A stretch of 64,000 bases of DNA from Planctomycetota bacterium (lineage in GTDB: Bacteria; Planctomycetota; PLA2), in assembly GCA_021776735.1 (NCBI GenBank), contig JAJFFH010000027.1, positions 496,001-560,000 of the forward strand. Reading direction: 5' to 3'. The notes beneath the pieces were generated by a model that saw nothing but the letters and a program-made list of their open reading frames with translations, was not told the DNA's origin and searched no databases. Below are positions 40,300 to 49,800 of the stretch, in pieces. The stretch's first letter is position 1; the number at the start of each line of letters is the position of its first letter. The position numbers and the translations under genes are program-made.

Positions 40300-42408
40300 T
40301 CAAAAATCGCGGGTGATGCTGAACACGAAGTTCAGGCCGGGCATGTTGTGCCCGGAACCGTGCACGCGGTAACTCTTGTCGAACAGGTTTTCGATCGCGG
40401 CGTTGAGTTGGGTGTGACCGTCGATGCGCCAGCCTCCCCGCAGGTGCACGACGCCGTAGCCGGGAGTGCCGCCGGGCGGGATGCGCTGGGTGTCGGCCGC
40501 GTCGCGGGCCGAGAGCTTGTCCGCCTTGTCCGCCATCACGCCGACGAGCTCGACAAAAAAGCGGGCGTCGGCGGACTCCCAGCGCACGCCGAGCTGTGCC
40601 GTAACCGGCATGAGACGGTCGATGTAGTCGCGTGCCTCGACCGCCGCCGAAGTCGGAAACGCATCGACCTTGCCCTGCTGGAAGGTGAAGTTTCCGAAGA
40701 GCGTGATGCGGCGGCCCACGCGCAGGCTGGCTGCGGCCTCCAGGCCGTAGATCCAGCCGTCGCCGACGTTGCTCTTGATGACCTCGGCCTCGCCGTCGCC
40801 GTTGATGACCCCGTTCGGGGAACGGATGATCTGGTCGCGAATCACGGTATAGAACAACGAGACTTCGGCGCGGAAGTTCGATCCGTGTCCCTTGGCGCCG
40901 ACCTCGAAGGCAATGTAGTGCTCGGGATCGAGACCGGGGGACGGGATCTCGAATTCACCGCTCCGAGCGCTGTCGAGGCGCGTCAGGTCGGACAGATTCG
41001 GGGCGCGAAAACCCTGCGAGACCCCGCCGAACAGGTTCCAGCGTTCCGGGACGAGTTCGAACACCGCGCGGAGGCTAGCCACGACGGCCGTCCAGTTGTC
41101 CGACAGGGCGGTCTGCGTGCCCGTATCCGGGTCCTGGACCGAGTCCGCGTCCGCCGCGGCGTAGTTCAACCGAATCCCGTAGATGAGAGTCCAGCGCTCG
41201 CCCGCAGCACGGGTGACCTGGGCGTAGATGCCGAGGAGGTCGTAGGTCGCGTCGTCCGCGACCGGTCCCTGGATTGGGTTGCGCGACGAGAAGCTGCTGA
41301 CGAAGTCGCGGTAGTATTCGAGTCCGTACACGAGGCGGCCGAGCGCGGTGTCGCTTTCAAGCTGGACCCACGCGCCGAGCGTGCCGACGTCGAAGCCCTG
41401 CAGGTCGCGCCGGTTCTCCGTGCCGCCGCCCGACGGCGGACGGATGCGGTCGCGCAGTTCGGACTGGCTGTGCCATGAGAGACTGGCGCGGATCACGTCG
41501 ATCACCCCGCCGATCGCTTCCTGGTGAAACTGCACATACGCCAGCCATCGCTCCTGGTCGAGGTCGCGCTGGAGTTCCGAGCCCGTGCTCGTGCCGTGAA
41601 AGCTCTTCGCGTTCACCGTCTTGTGCTGGCGCGGCACGTTGTTTTGCTGGACATGCTGGTACGCGAACACGAGGCGCGTGTCGTCGTCGAGGAGGCGTTC
41701 AAGCTTGAAGTCGCCGGCCCAGTCGTCGTATCCCGTGTCCGGCTGCCGGTTCAGCGGGTCGCCCGCGATCAGGTCGCCGTAGTGCTTGAATGTCGTGCCC
41801 AATACCAGTGCCCAGGCGTCGCCGTGGCCCGCACTGGCCTCGAGACGCGCAACGTGCGAGTTTTCCGCGCTTGAGACACGGTAGAGCGCCTGCCCGGCGG
41901 CGTTCCAGCTCTTGCCGTACGCGTACGGATTCCTGATAAACGCCTGGACCGTGCCACCGACGGCGTCCGAGCCGTACAGTACCGAACCCGGTCCCTTCAC
42001 GACTTCGAGGCGCTCGAGCGACCATGGGTCGATCGTGTTCCAGTACTGGTTGGGGCCCGAGCGGAACACGGAGTTGTTGAGCCGGATGCCGTCGATCAGC
42101 AACACGTTCAAGAAACCGGTAAAGCCGCGCAGAAACGGCGAGCCCTGTCCGGGTGCCGTCTCTTGCACGAGCACGCCCGGGAGGGATTGCAGGGCCTGCG
42201 GAAGCGTCCGGGGAGAGTTCCGGCGCAGTTGGCGGGTATCGAACGAGTCGATCAGGGCGGGCACGCGAGAGGTTCGCTCGGAGGAGCGGGTCGCGGTCAC
42301 GACCACTGGATCAAGGTAGTCCTCGACGTCGTCGGCAAGCCCGGCGAACGCGGGCGTGGCCGGCGCGGCGATGAGAACGAAGGCGGCGAAGAGAACGCGC
42401 GGAGTCAT
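40300..42408 (-). CDS. TonB-dependent outer-membrane receptor, probably for cobalamin
   Basis: A 702-residue receptor. Signal peptide MTPRVLFAAFVLIAAPATPAFA starts at the ATG at 42408; the frame upstream is the riboswitch, not protein. A TonB-box-like DPVVVTATR follows, then the plug (RTLPQALQSLPGVLVQETAPGQGSPFLRGF, LIDGIRLNN, ERLEVVKGPGSVLYGSDAVGGTV). The 22-strand barrel has the C-terminal NLFDKSYRVHGSGHNMPGLNFVFSITRDF ending in Phe, with the pattern HGSG-x-x-PG seen in BtuB-like receptors. The substrate call rests on the cobalamin riboswitch in its leader. A TonB gene follows in the same operon. Confidence 0.93.
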   Translation of the reverse strand: MTPRVLFAAFVLIAAPATPAFAGLADDVEDYLDPVVVTATRSSERTSRVPALIDSFDTRQLRRNSPRTLPQALQSLPGVLVQETAPGQGSPFLRGFTGFLNVLLIDGIRLNNSVFRSGPNQYWNTIDPWSLERLEVVKGPGSVLYGSDAVGGTVQAFIRNPYAYGKSWNAAGQALYRVSSAENSHVARLEASAGHGDAWALVLGTTFKHYGDLIAGDPLNRQPDTGYDDWAGDFKLERLLDDDTRLVFAYQHVQQNNVPRQHKTVNAKSFHGTSTGSELQRDLDQERWLAYVQFHQEAIGGVIDVIRASLSWHSQSELRDRIRPPSGGGTENRRDLQGFDVGTLGAWVQLESDTALGRLVYGLEYYRDFVSSFSSRNPIQGPVADDATYDLLGIYAQVTRAAGERWTLIYGIRLNYAAADADSVQDPDTGTQTALSDNWTAVVASLRAVFELVPERWNLFGGVSQGFRAPNLSDLTRLDSARSGEFEIPSPGLDPEHYIAFEVGAKGHGSNFRAEVSLFYTVIRDQIIRSPNGVINGDGEAEVIKSNVGDGWIYGLEAAASLRVGRRITLFGNFTFQQGKVDAFPTSAAVEARDYIDRLMPVTAQLGVRWESADARFFVELVGVMADKADKLSARDAADTQRIPPGGTPGYGVVHLRGGWRIDGHTQLNAAIENLFDKSYRVHGSGHNMPGLNFVFSITRDF

Positions 42409-42435
42409 GTGCCGGGCCCGGCATGCAAACCCGAT

Positions 42436-42546
42436 GCCATGGCGAAACCGCGCTCCTGGCAGGGTTGTGCTTTGCTCAGTGGCTACGGAACCGACAGGAC
42501 CTGTCGGATTTACACGTTCTTTATCCGGCCTACAACGGCGCTTGAG
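42436..42546 (-). ncRNA. cobalamin riboswitch, compact variant
   Basis: Reading the minus strand towards the receptor: GGATAAAGAACGTGTAAATC (compare the AAAnGGGAA...GGTGnAAATCC core), a GACAGGTCCTGTC hairpin, GCCACTG (42484-42478) and the B12-box-like TGCCAGGAGCG (42461-42451). The GGGAAGG segment of the long class is missing, so it resembles the compact cobalamin class. Between it and the ATG lies the perfect palindrome GCCGGGCCCGGC, a probable translational switch. Divergent from pstS. Confidence 0.72.
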
Positions 42547-42599
42547 TCGAGTCGGGTCTTCTTGGGTTGGGAGAACTCCTCCCGACATAGAAAGGACTC

Positions 42600-43607
42600 A
42601 TGCGACTCATGCAACTCAAGGGCATTTTTTCGATCGCCGCCTTGGCGATGCTCTCGGCTCTCGTCTTCTCCGGGCTTGTTTGGGGGGGCGAGGGGCGTGT
42701 CAAGATCGATCCGAAGCTTCCGGCGTACCGGCCCGTCTCGGGGGTGTCCGGCAGCATCAAGAGCGTTGGCTCGGACACGATGAACAACCTCATGACGCTT
42801 TGGGCAGAGAAGTTCCAGGGACACTACCCGGGCGTTGTCGTCGAGATCGAGGGCAAGGGATCGTCGACCGCGCCGACCGCTCTCACCGCCGGCACATCGA
42901 CCTTTGGACCGATGAGCCGCAAGATGAAGGACAAGGAGCGCGACACGTTTGAGAAGAAATTCGGCTACAAGGCCACGCAGCTCGCGACCGCGGTCGACAT
43001 GCTCGCGGTTTACGTGCACAAGGACAACCCGATCAACGGCCTGTCGTTGCAGCAGGTGGATGCGATTTTTTCCAAGACCCGGCGCCGTGGCTATCCGAGA
43101 GACTTGAAGACCTGGGGCGACCTCGGCCTGACCGGTGCCTGGAAGAATCGGCCGATCACGATCTACGGGCGCAACTCCGCTTCGGGAACATACGGCTACT
43201 TCAAGAAAAAGGCGCTCTTCAAGGGCGACTACAAGGCGTCGGTGAAAGAACAGCCCGGCAGTTCGGCCGTCGTGACGAGCATTGCGAGCGACATCTCCGG
43301 CATCGGCTACAGCGGCATCGGCTACAAGACCGCGGATGTTCGCGCGATCCCGCTGGCCAAGCGCGGCAAGAAGTTCGTGCCGGCGAAGGTACAGCACGTG
43401 AAGAAGTACCCGTTGGCTCGCTACCTCTGGCTATCGGTCAACTACAAGCCGAACAGTCCCCTTGACCCGCTGCGTGCGGAGTTCATCCGCCACATCTATT
43501 CGCTCCCCGGACAAGCGGTCGTGGTGAAGGACGGCTACTTCCCGATTTCGGCATCGGTGGCCACGGCCCAGCTCAAGAAGGTCGGACTGCTCCCGGGCAA
43601 CCAGTAG
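42600..43607 (+). CDS. pstS: phosphate ABC transporter, periplasmic phosphate-binding protein
   Basis: A 335-residue binding protein: signal peptide (FSIAALAMLSALVFSGLVWG), then SGSIKSVGSDTMNNLMTLWAEKFQ, with Ser/Thr ligands as in PstS, IEGKGSSTAPTALTAGTSTFGPMSR, DMLAVYVHKDNPI, and the phosphate-binding ITIYGRNSASGTYGYFKKKAL, SSAVVTSIASDISGIGYSGIGY. First gene of the pst-pho cluster. GGACTC/AAAGGA precedes the ATG as a weak Shine-Dalgarno, and TAGAAA lies exactly six bases upstream as an imperfect -10. It captures phosphate in the periplasm and hands it to PstCA. I did not find a convincing Pho box. Confidence 0.96.
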   Translation: MRLMQLKGIFSIAALAMLSALVFSGLVWGGEGRVKIDPKLPAYRPVSGVSGSIKSVGSDTMNNLMTLWAEKFQGHYPGVVVEIEGKGSSTAPTALTAGTSTFGPMSRKMKDKERDTFEKKFGYKATQLATAVDMLAVYVHKDNPINGLSLQQVDAIFSKTRRRGYPRDLKTWGDLGLTGAWKNRPITIYGRNSASGTYGYFKKKALFKGDYKASVKEQPGSSAVVTSIASDISGIGYSGIGYKTADVRAIPLAKRGKKFVPAKVQHVKKYPLARYLWLSVNYKPNSPLDPLRAEFIRHIYSLPGQAVVVKDGYFPISASVATAQLKKVGLLPGNQ

Positions 43608-43635
43608 CCCGCGCGTGAGGACCGGAAACCCCGAC

Positions 43636-43660
43636 GGGCCGGACGTTCCGCGACCGGCCC
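43636..43660 (+). terminator. attenuator-like hairpin after pstS
   Basis: GGGCCGG pairs with CCGGCCC around 11 bases, between pstS and pstC, followed by a C-rich then CTTTCG stretch. It probably stabilises pstS mRNA or lowers pstC expression. Confidence 0.55.
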
Positions 43661-43682
43661 CCGCCCCCCCCTTTCGCTTTCC

Positions 43683-46367
43683 ATGAGCGATTCCACCCAT
43701 CTCCCCACCGGCTACAGCGGCCGCGATCGCGGTCGCCGAACACCACGGACCGTGCGTGTTGCCGAAGCCGTGGCACGTTGGCTCATCGCCCTGGGAGGCA
43801 TCGGGACGATCTTCGCCGTCTCGCTGATTTTCCTGTTCCTGGTCTGGGTCGTGCTTCCCCTGTTTCAGGATGGGGAACTCACGCGCGAGGCGACACACGT
43901 CGGGGCGATCGACAGATCGAGCGACGTGATTGCGATCGGTGGCGACGAGTTGCAACTCATGGGGTGGTCGCTGCACCGTGACGGCACGGTCCGGACCTTT
44001 CGAATGGACTCGGGACAACCGCTGGGCGAACGGCAGGTATTCGACGGACAGGCCACGGCCTGGTCCACGACGCCACACAAGGGCGGCATCTCCCTTTGTG
44101 TCGGTTTCTCGGACGGGAGCATCCGCAGCGGCGCCATCACGTTCAAGCCGAGGTATCTCGTCGAGGACGCCATTCCGGAGACGCTGCGTCTGCTCAAACC
44201 CGGCGAGTCGGCGCCCCATGCGGGCACGATGGTCGTCGTGACGCCGCGATCCCAGCACCGCGTCCAGGAGCTCGAAGCGGTGTTGGGCGAGCCGCTTGCG
44301 GCCCTGCCGGGCACGGTGGTCATCGCCGTGGACCATTCGAGAACGCCGTCCGGCGAGGCCTGGGCGATCCTCGGATCAAACGGAAAGCTGGTCGTGTATC
44401 GAAAAGACTCGTCCGACGGGGAGGGGGAGGACGCCGACGAGAGCGAAGAGATTTTCGGGGGCGACGAGCCGGAACGACTGGACCTGCCCTACCGGCCGGA
44501 CAAAAGGCGCGGCGCGCCGTTCTTCGTCGGAATCAACGGTGTCGGCCTGAGTCTGTTCGTCCTGTGGAAAGACGGCCATCTCGAGCGCTATTCGCTCTCC
44601 GACTTCGTCGACTCCGGCGGGCCGGTGGAGAGCCAGGATCTCGTCGGCGCGCGCGAACAGGTCACCGCGGCGCGATTCCTCATCGGCAAGATGACGCTGC
44701 TCGTGGGCGACTCGTCCGGATCCGTGCGCGCCTGGTTCGAGACCAAGCCGGAATCGGCGGGAACCGGCGATGGGGCGGTCTTGCGGGCGGCGCACGAGTT
44801 CAACGGCGCGGGCGGCGCGGTGCGCGTGATCAGCCCGTCCGCTCGCTCGCGATTGATCGCGGTCGGGGACGACGCGGGAACATTGCGCCTCCTCCACGTC
44901 ACGACCGCGGTCGAACTCGCTCGCGACAACGTCGGCGCGCCGATTCGAAACGCCGCAATCCTGCCCAAAAACGATGGGTTACTCGCTGCGACAACGCGGG
45001 GCCTGACGCGGTGGCAGCTCGATGTCGGCCATCCCGAGGTGACGCTCGGTTCGCTGTTCGACAAGGTCTGGTACGAGGGCTACGAGGCTCCGAGCCACAC
45101 TTGGGAGAGCACGGGCCCGAACGGCTTCGAACCGAAGCTCGGCTTGATCCCGTTGATCTTCGGGACCCTCAAGGCCACGCTGTATTCCATCCTGTTGGCG
45201 GCCCCGATCGCTTTTCTCGCCGCGATGTTCACCTCGGAGTTCCTGTCCCCGCGGCTGCGCACGCCGATCAAGTCGGCTGTCGAAATGATGGCCGGCCTGC
45301 CCAGCGTCGTGCTCGGTTTTCTCGCTGCCCTGGTCATCGCCCCGTACGTGCAACAGGTCGTACCGACCATGCTCGCGGCGTTCGCAACGGTGCCGCTCAT
45401 GCTCTTGTTCGGCTCGCGTGGATGGCAGTTCCTGCCCACCCGCACGGCTGTCCGCTGGGGTGGCGCGCCGCGCTTTTTCGCCATTGCCCTCATGATTCCG
45501 GCCGGTGTCTGGATCGCAACACTCGTCGGACCACAGATCGAGACGGCGATGTTTTGGGTCGAGCGAACCGCCGAAGACGGGACAGTTACGCGCGTTGCGG
45601 ACATCCGCCAATGGCTGTCCGCACACGGCAAGGACAACACGGCCAGGAGCAGCGGCGTCGGCGGCTGGACGTTTCTCCTCCTGCCGCTCTTCGCCGTGCT
45701 GGTCGCGGTGTTCTGGACACTTGTGGGGGCGCCGAAACTACGCATCCGTTCCGCCCAGTGGTCCCGGCGCCGGTGCGCGGTGGCCGATCTCGTCAAGTTC
45801 ATCGCGCTGTTTGCCGTCATCGTGCTCGGCGCCGGTGCCGTCGGCGCGTTCCTCGCCGGACCGGTCGGGTGGGATCCGCGCGGCGGCGTCTTGGACGCGT
45901 ACGCGCAGCGCAATGCACTGATCGTCGGGTTCGTCATGGGCTTTGCGGTCGTCCCGATCATCTACACGCTGGCCGAGGACGCACTGTCGAGCGTTCCCGC
46001 GCAGCTCCGAGAGGGTTCGCTCGGCTGCGGCGCGACGCGCTGGCAGACCGCGTGGCGCATCACGATTCCGACGGCAATGAGCGGCCTCTTCGGAGCGCTC
46101 ATGGTCGGGCTGGGCCGTGCAGTCGGCGAGACCATGATCGTGCTCATGGCCGCCGGCAACACCGCGATCCAGGACTGGAACATCTTCAACGGGTTTCGGA
46201 CCCTGTCCGCCAATCTCGCCACGGAAATGCCGGAGGCGGCGGTCGGGGGCACGCACTATCGCGCCCTGTTCCTCGCCGCCCTGGTGCTCTTTGTCCTGAC
46301 CTTTCTCATCAACATGGGAGCGGAGGCCGTTCGCCGGGTATTCCGCCGCAGGTTTGCGGACCTATGA
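43683..46367 (+). CDS. pstC: phosphate ABC transporter permease PstC, extended
   Basis: An 894-residue permease; plain PstC is ~300. One N-terminal helix (WLIALGGIGTIFAVSLIFLFLVWVVLPLF) precedes a ~400-residue extracytoplasmic domain of repeat-like strands (ELQLMGWSLHRDGTVRTF, GISLCVGFSDGSIRSG, MTLLVGDSSGSVRAWF, KNDGLLAATTRGLTRWQL) that looks propeller-like, then the permease core: LGLIPLIFGTLKATLYSILLAAPIAFLAAMFTSEF, KSAVEMMAGLPSVVLGFLAALVI, and the ATPase-coupling EAA loop PAQLREGSLGCGATRWQTAWRITIPTAMSGLFGALMVGLGRAVGE. Extended PstC proteins occur in some proteobacteria. The stop overlaps pstA (ATGA). Confidence 0.94.
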   Translation: MSDSTHLPTGYSGRDRGRRTPRTVRVAEAVARWLIALGGIGTIFAVSLIFLFLVWVVLPLFQDGELTREATHVGAIDRSSDVIAIGGDELQLMGWSLHRDGTVRTFRMDSGQPLGERQVFDGQATAWSTTPHKGGISLCVGFSDGSIRSGAITFKPRYLVEDAIPETLRLLKPGESAPHAGTMVVVTPRSQHRVQELEAVLGEPLAALPGTVVIAVDHSRTPSGEAWAILGSNGKLVVYRKDSSDGEGEDADESEEIFGGDEPERLDLPYRPDKRRGAPFFVGINGVGLSLFVLWKDGHLERYSLSDFVDSGGPVESQDLVGAREQVTAARFLIGKMTLLVGDSSGSVRAWFETKPESAGTGDGAVLRAAHEFNGAGGAVRVISPSARSRLIAVGDDAGTLRLLHVTTAVELARDNVGAPIRNAAILPKNDGLLAATTRGLTRWQLDVGHPEVTLGSLFDKVWYEGYEAPSHTWESTGPNGFEPKLGLIPLIFGTLKATLYSILLAAPIAFLAAMFTSEFLSPRLRTPIKSAVEMMAGLPSVVLGFLAALVIAPYVQQVVPTMLAAFATVPLMLLFGSRGWQFLPTRTAVRWGGAPRFFAIALMIPAGVWIATLVGPQIETAMFWVERTAEDGTVTRVADIRQWLSAHGKDNTARSSGVGGWTFLLLPLFAVLVAVFWTLVGAPKLRIRSAQWSRRRCAVADLVKFIALFAVIVLGAGAVGAFLAGPVGWDPRGGVLDAYAQRNALIVGFVMGFAVVPIIYTLAEDALSSVPAQLREGSLGCGATRWQTAWRITIPTAMSGLFGALMVGLGRAVGETMIVLMAAGNTAIQDWNIFNGFRTLSANLATEMPEAAVGGTHYRALFLAALVLFVLTFLINMGAEAVRRVFRRRFADL

Positions 46368-48046
46368 AGACGCGTCGGCGTTCGTCCCTGTTCCATCGCG
46401 GCGAGCCGTTTGTCTGGCTGACCGGCGGCGCGCTCGTCCTGAGCGTGTTCATGATCGTGGGACTCCTCGTAATTGTGGTCTATCAGGGCATGGGCACGTT
46501 CTGGCCCGGGGATCTCGTCCGTCTCGAGCTAAGCGACGGCAGTGCGGTGATGGGCGAACTCGTGCAGGAAGAGACTTATCAACCACAACCGCATGTACTG
46601 AAACCGCTGACGAAGCTTCAGCGTGCCGCGATCGCGCAAGCGGGCGGAAGCGTGCGCCGGCACCAGCTCCGGACGGGCAACTTCGACGTGACGAACACCC
46701 ACTTCAAGTGGGTGAGCGACTTCGACGTCAGTCAAACGAGTCGTCCGAAATGGGCGCTGTTGCTCGAGCGTGTGGAGTACGGCCGTTTCTACGGGATCCC
46801 CGCGGCGTTCGTCGTGGACGGCAAGGAGATTGCTACCGATCCCGCCGCCGTGATCGCGAAACTCGATCGGTACCATGGCGAATCGCGTGAGCGCGCCAAG
46901 CAGATCCGACGGATCGGCGAAGAGCAAGCCGGTGCCAACGACCGGGAGCGAGGCGCCCAGCGCGCACGCACCGAAGCGGAGTTCGAACACGGAATCGACT
47001 CGGCAGAGTGGCGCCGGGCCGACGAGCACTACGAATCCGTCCAGCAGGCCGTCGCGAAACAAGCCCTCGCCTTGAACCGAAAGAGCGCCGAGCTGGGCCG
47101 CCAGAACCGGCGTTTCAAGTTGCGAATGAAGACGGCGGACGACGCCCCCAAAGACATCGTGGCCGCCGACATCGTGCGCTACTACACCCCGAATCGACTG
47201 GGATTCGTGGAGAAGCTGGGCATCTACTCGTCGCGCTGGGGCGAGTTTCTGCTCGACGATCCGCGCGAGGCAAACAGCGAAGGAGGCGTCTGGCCAGCCA
47301 TCATCGGAACCTTGGTCATGACTCTGGTCATGTCCGTGCTGGTCGTTCCGTTCGGCGTTCTGGCCGCGCTCTATCTTCGCGAGTACGCGAAGCAGGGACT
47401 CCTGACCAGCATCGTCCGGATCGCGGTGAACAACCTCGCCGGCGTGCCCAGCATCGTGTTCGGCGTCTTCGGCCTCGGGTTCTTCTGCTACATCGTCGGC
47501 ACGTCGGTCGATGGACTCTTCTACGCTGCCGATGCCGCCGACGGCAATCCAACATTCGGCAAGGGCGGTCTCATGTGGGCGTCGCTCACGCTGGCCCTGC
47601 TCACCCTCCCGGTGGTGATCGTGGCCACCGAAGAGGCCCTCGCCGCGGTACCGAACTCGATGCGCGAGGGCTCGTTGGCGTGTGGCGCGAGCAAGTGGCA
47701 GACGATCCGGCGCATCGTGTTGCCCCGGGCCGCCCCCGGCATCATGACCGGCATGATCCTCGCCGTGGCCCGCGGTGCCGGGGAAGTGGCACCGCTCATG
47801 CTGGTCGGCGCCGTCAAGCTGGCGCCCAAACTACCGATCGATGCGTCGTTTCCGTTCGTGCATCCGTCGCGCAGCTTCATGCATCTCGGGTTTCACATCT
47901 ACGACCTGGGATTTCAGAGCCAAAACAGCCAGGCGGCGCGACCGATGGTGTTTACGACCACGCTACTGTTGATTGGGATCGTGGTGGCGCTCAATATCAC
48001 AGCGGTCTGGGTCCGCGCCCGGCTGCGCAAGGCGCACAAGGGATAG
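46364..48046 (+). CDS. pstA: phosphate ABC transporter permease PstA, extended
   Basis: A 560-residue permease with a ~270-residue N-terminal part: first helix ([36 protein letters not shown]), a soluble region with a basic coiled coil ([25 protein letters not shown]), then the PstA core ([51 protein letters not shown]) and EAA loop [56 protein letters not shown]. Extra domains in both permeases suggest they pack together outside the membrane. ATG at 46364 overlaps the pstC stop. Confidence 0.94.
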   Translation: MKTRRRSSLFHRGEPFVWLTGGALVLSVFMIVGLLVIVVYQGMGTFWPGDLVRLELSDGSAVMGELVQEETYQPQPHVLKPLTKLQRAAIAQAGGSVRRHQLRTGNFDVTNTHFKWVSDFDVSQTSRPKWALLLERVEYGRFYGIPAAFVVDGKEIATDPAAVIAKLDRYHGESRERAKQIRRIGEEQAGANDRERGAQRARTEAEFEHGIDSAEWRRADEHYESVQQAVAKQALALNRKSAELGRQNRRFKLRMKTADDAPKDIVAADIVRYYTPNRLGFVEKLGIYSSRWGEFLLDDPREANSEGGVWPAIIGTLVMTLVMSVLVVPFGVLAALYLREYAKQGLLTSIVRIAVNNLAGVPSIVFGVFGLGFFCYIVGTSVDGLFYAADAADGNPTFGKGGLMWASLTLALLTLPVVIVATEEALAAVPNSMREGSLACGASKWQTIRRIVLPRAAPGIMTGMILAVARGAGEVAPLMLVGAVKLAPKLPIDASFPFVHPSRSFMHLGFHIYDLGFQSQNSQAARPMVFTTTLLLIGIVVALNITAVWVRARLRKAHKG

Positions 48047-48062
48047 GAGCGGGGAGCAGGAC

Positions 48063-48974
48063 ATGCGGCAACAAACCAATCGGCCCTGGAGCACTTCTCG
48101 CTTCGTGTCGGAAGACGAGCCCGCGGGTACGCCGACAACCGAGGCGGCGTCGGGTGTGTTCCAGGCAGTCGAGCGCGGCTTGGCGTTCGAGACCGCGGTC
48201 CACGACGCCCTCCGTTCCGAGGACGCCGTCGTCGAGATCACGGGTTTTAATCTTTGGTACGGCGACAAGCAGGCCCTGTTCGGCTGCGCGATGATCGTGC
48301 CGCGAGGCAAGGTCACCGCGTTGATCGGGCCCTCCGGTTGCGGCAAGTCGACGCTCCTGCGCTGCGTCAACCGCATGAACGACCTCGTCGCAACCGTGCG
48401 CACGAGCGGCGCGATGACTCTGACCGGCGACCCGATCTACGACCCGGGGACCGACGTCATCGAGTTGCGCAAAAGGATCGGGATGGTGTTTCAAAAACCG
48501 AACCCGTTCCCCATGAGCATCTACGAGAACGTCGTCTACTCGCTGCGGATCGACGGCGTGCGCTCGAGGTCGGTCCTCAACGACGTCGTCGAGACGACCC
48601 TGAAGGGGGTTGGGCTCTGGGGCGAAGTTCACGACCGTCTGTCGGACAGCGCCCTGCGACTGAGCGGCGGACAGCAACAGCGCCTGTGCATCGCCCGCGC
48701 GATCGCCGGCGAGCCGGACGTGCTCCTGCTCGACGAGCCCTGCTCCGCACTGGATCCGATCGCCACGCAGCGCGTCGAGGAACTGATCCAGACCCTGAAG
48801 GGCAGGTACTCGATCCTGATGGTGACCCACAACATGCAGCAGGCGGCGCGAGCCAGCGACTACACCGCCTTCATGTACCTGGGCCGCCTGGTGGAGTTTG
48901 GGCCGACCGAGGAGATGTTTTTGAAACCGAAACTCACGGAAACCGAGGACTACATCACCGGCCGGTTTGGCTAG
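48063..48974 (+). CDS. pstB: phosphate ABC transporter ATPase
   Basis: A 303-residue ATPase that powers phosphate import through PstCA. Walker [22 protein letters not shown]-loop [18 protein letters not shown], signature [16 protein letters not shown] and Walker [16 protein letters not shown] (Cys where Thr is usual), then the His switch [14 protein letters not shown]. An extra ~58-residue N-terminal segment (through [12 protein letters not shown]) precedes the ATPase core. ATG at 48063 with AGGA upstream. Last transport gene; R3 follows 26 bases after its stop. Confidence 0.95.
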   Translation: MRQQTNRPWSTSRFVSEDEPAGTPTTEAASGVFQAVERGLAFETAVHDALRSEDAVVEITGFNLWYGDKQALFGCAMIVPRGKVTALIGPSGCGKSTLLRCVNRMNDLVATVRTSGAMTLTGDPIYDPGTDVIELRKRIGMVFQKPNPFPMSIYENVVYSLRIDGVRSRSVLNDVVETTLKGVGLWGEVHDRLSDSALRLSGGQQQRLCIARAIAGEPDVLLLDEPCSALDPIATQRVEELIQTLKGRYSILMVTHNMQQAARASDYTAFMYLGRLVEFGPTEEMFLKPKLTETEDYITGRFG

Positions 48975-48999
48975 CGGGGGGCGACCACGATGAAGAAAA

Positions 49000-49017
49000 G
49001 CAAACGGACGGCGATGT
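49000..49017 (+). repeat. dispersed repeat R3, 18-bp form
   Basis: Exact GCAAACGGACGGCGATGT; core at 49004-49015, 30 bases after the pstB stop. The next four bases, CTCG, are also shared with the lipA copy. Confidence 0.85.
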
Positions 49018-49111
49018 CTCGGGCGCCGGGACAAGGACCGTCGCGATGCCTATGATGAGGCACGCGGGGGCATTCGACGTCGCGGCGCGGCCTCGCCCGA
49101 AGGAGACTCTC

Positions 49112-49798
49112 ATGGCCTACCGGATCCTCGTCGTCGAGGACGAACTCGATCTCTTGGACACCGTCATGTTCGCGCTGCGGCGCGAAGGCATGCGTCCCAT
49201 TCGCTGCTCGAACGGCGAAGAGGCCCTGGTACTCGTCGGGACTGAGCGGCCGGATCTCGTCCTGCTCGACCTGATGCTGCCCGGGATGGACGGACTCGAG
49301 GTCTGCCGGCGGCTGCGTTCGTCGGAAGCGACGGCGCGGATCCCGATCATCATGATGACCGCCAAGGCCGAGGAGACCGACGCCGTTATCGGACTCGGGA
49401 TCGGAGCGGATGACTATGTGCGCAAGCCCTTCGGTCTGAAGGAACTCGTGGCGCGCATCAAGACGATTCTTCGGCGCCACGAGGAGCCGCGGGATCCGAC
49501 TCCGAAGGTCTTGCGCAGCGGCGGCATGGAGGTCGATCCCGCGCGCCACGAGCTGCGCATTGCCGCTGAACCGGTCACGCTCACGGCGACGGAGTTCCGC
49601 CTGCTCCACTATCTCGTCAAACACCGCGAGCGGGTCTTCACGCGTGCCCAGCTCCTCGATCGCGCGCTCGGCAACGACGTGATCGTGATCGAGCGCAACA
49701 TCGACGTGCACATCTCCTCGCTGCGGCGAAAGCTGGGCGAGCATGGCCGAAAGATCGTGACGTTGCGCGGCGTCGGCTACAGGTTCAGCGAGGGCTAG
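49112..49798 (+). CDS. phoB: phosphate-regulon response regulator, PhoB-like
   Basis: A 228-residue OmpR/PhoB-family regulator: receiver domain (ILVVEDELDLLDTVMFALRREG; phosphorylated Asp ~52 in VLLDLMLPGMDGLEVC; Thr in IIMMTAKAEETDAV; Lys in DDYVRKPFGLKELVARI) and a winged-helix DNA-binding domain (LTATEFRLLHYLVKHRERVFTRAQLLDRALGNDVIVIERNIDVHISSLRRKLG). Strong AAGGAG before the ATG. A TATGAT about 60 bases upstream (~49050) may be a -10. With phoR two bases away it forms the sensor pair controlling phosphate genes. Confidence 0.94.
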   Translation: MAYRILVVEDELDLLDTVMFALRREGMRPIRCSNGEEALVLVGTERPDLVLLDLMLPGMDGLEVCRRLRSSEATARIPIIMMTAKAEETDAVIGLGIGADDYVRKPFGLKELVARIKTILRRHEEPRDPTPKVLRSGGMEVDPARHELRIAAEPVTLTATEFRLLHYLVKHRERVFTRAQLLDRALGNDVIVIERNIDVHISSLRRKLGEHGRKIVTLRGVGYRFSEG

Positions 49799-49800
49799 AC

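Noticed and set aside
42409..42588. Upstream extension of the TonB receptor
   Set aside because: This stretch matches a cobalamin riboswitch, and the signal peptide starts at 42408.
42480..42600. Pho box before pstS
   Set aside because: No pair of CTGTCAT-like half-sites at proper spacing; the nearest match lies inside the riboswitch.
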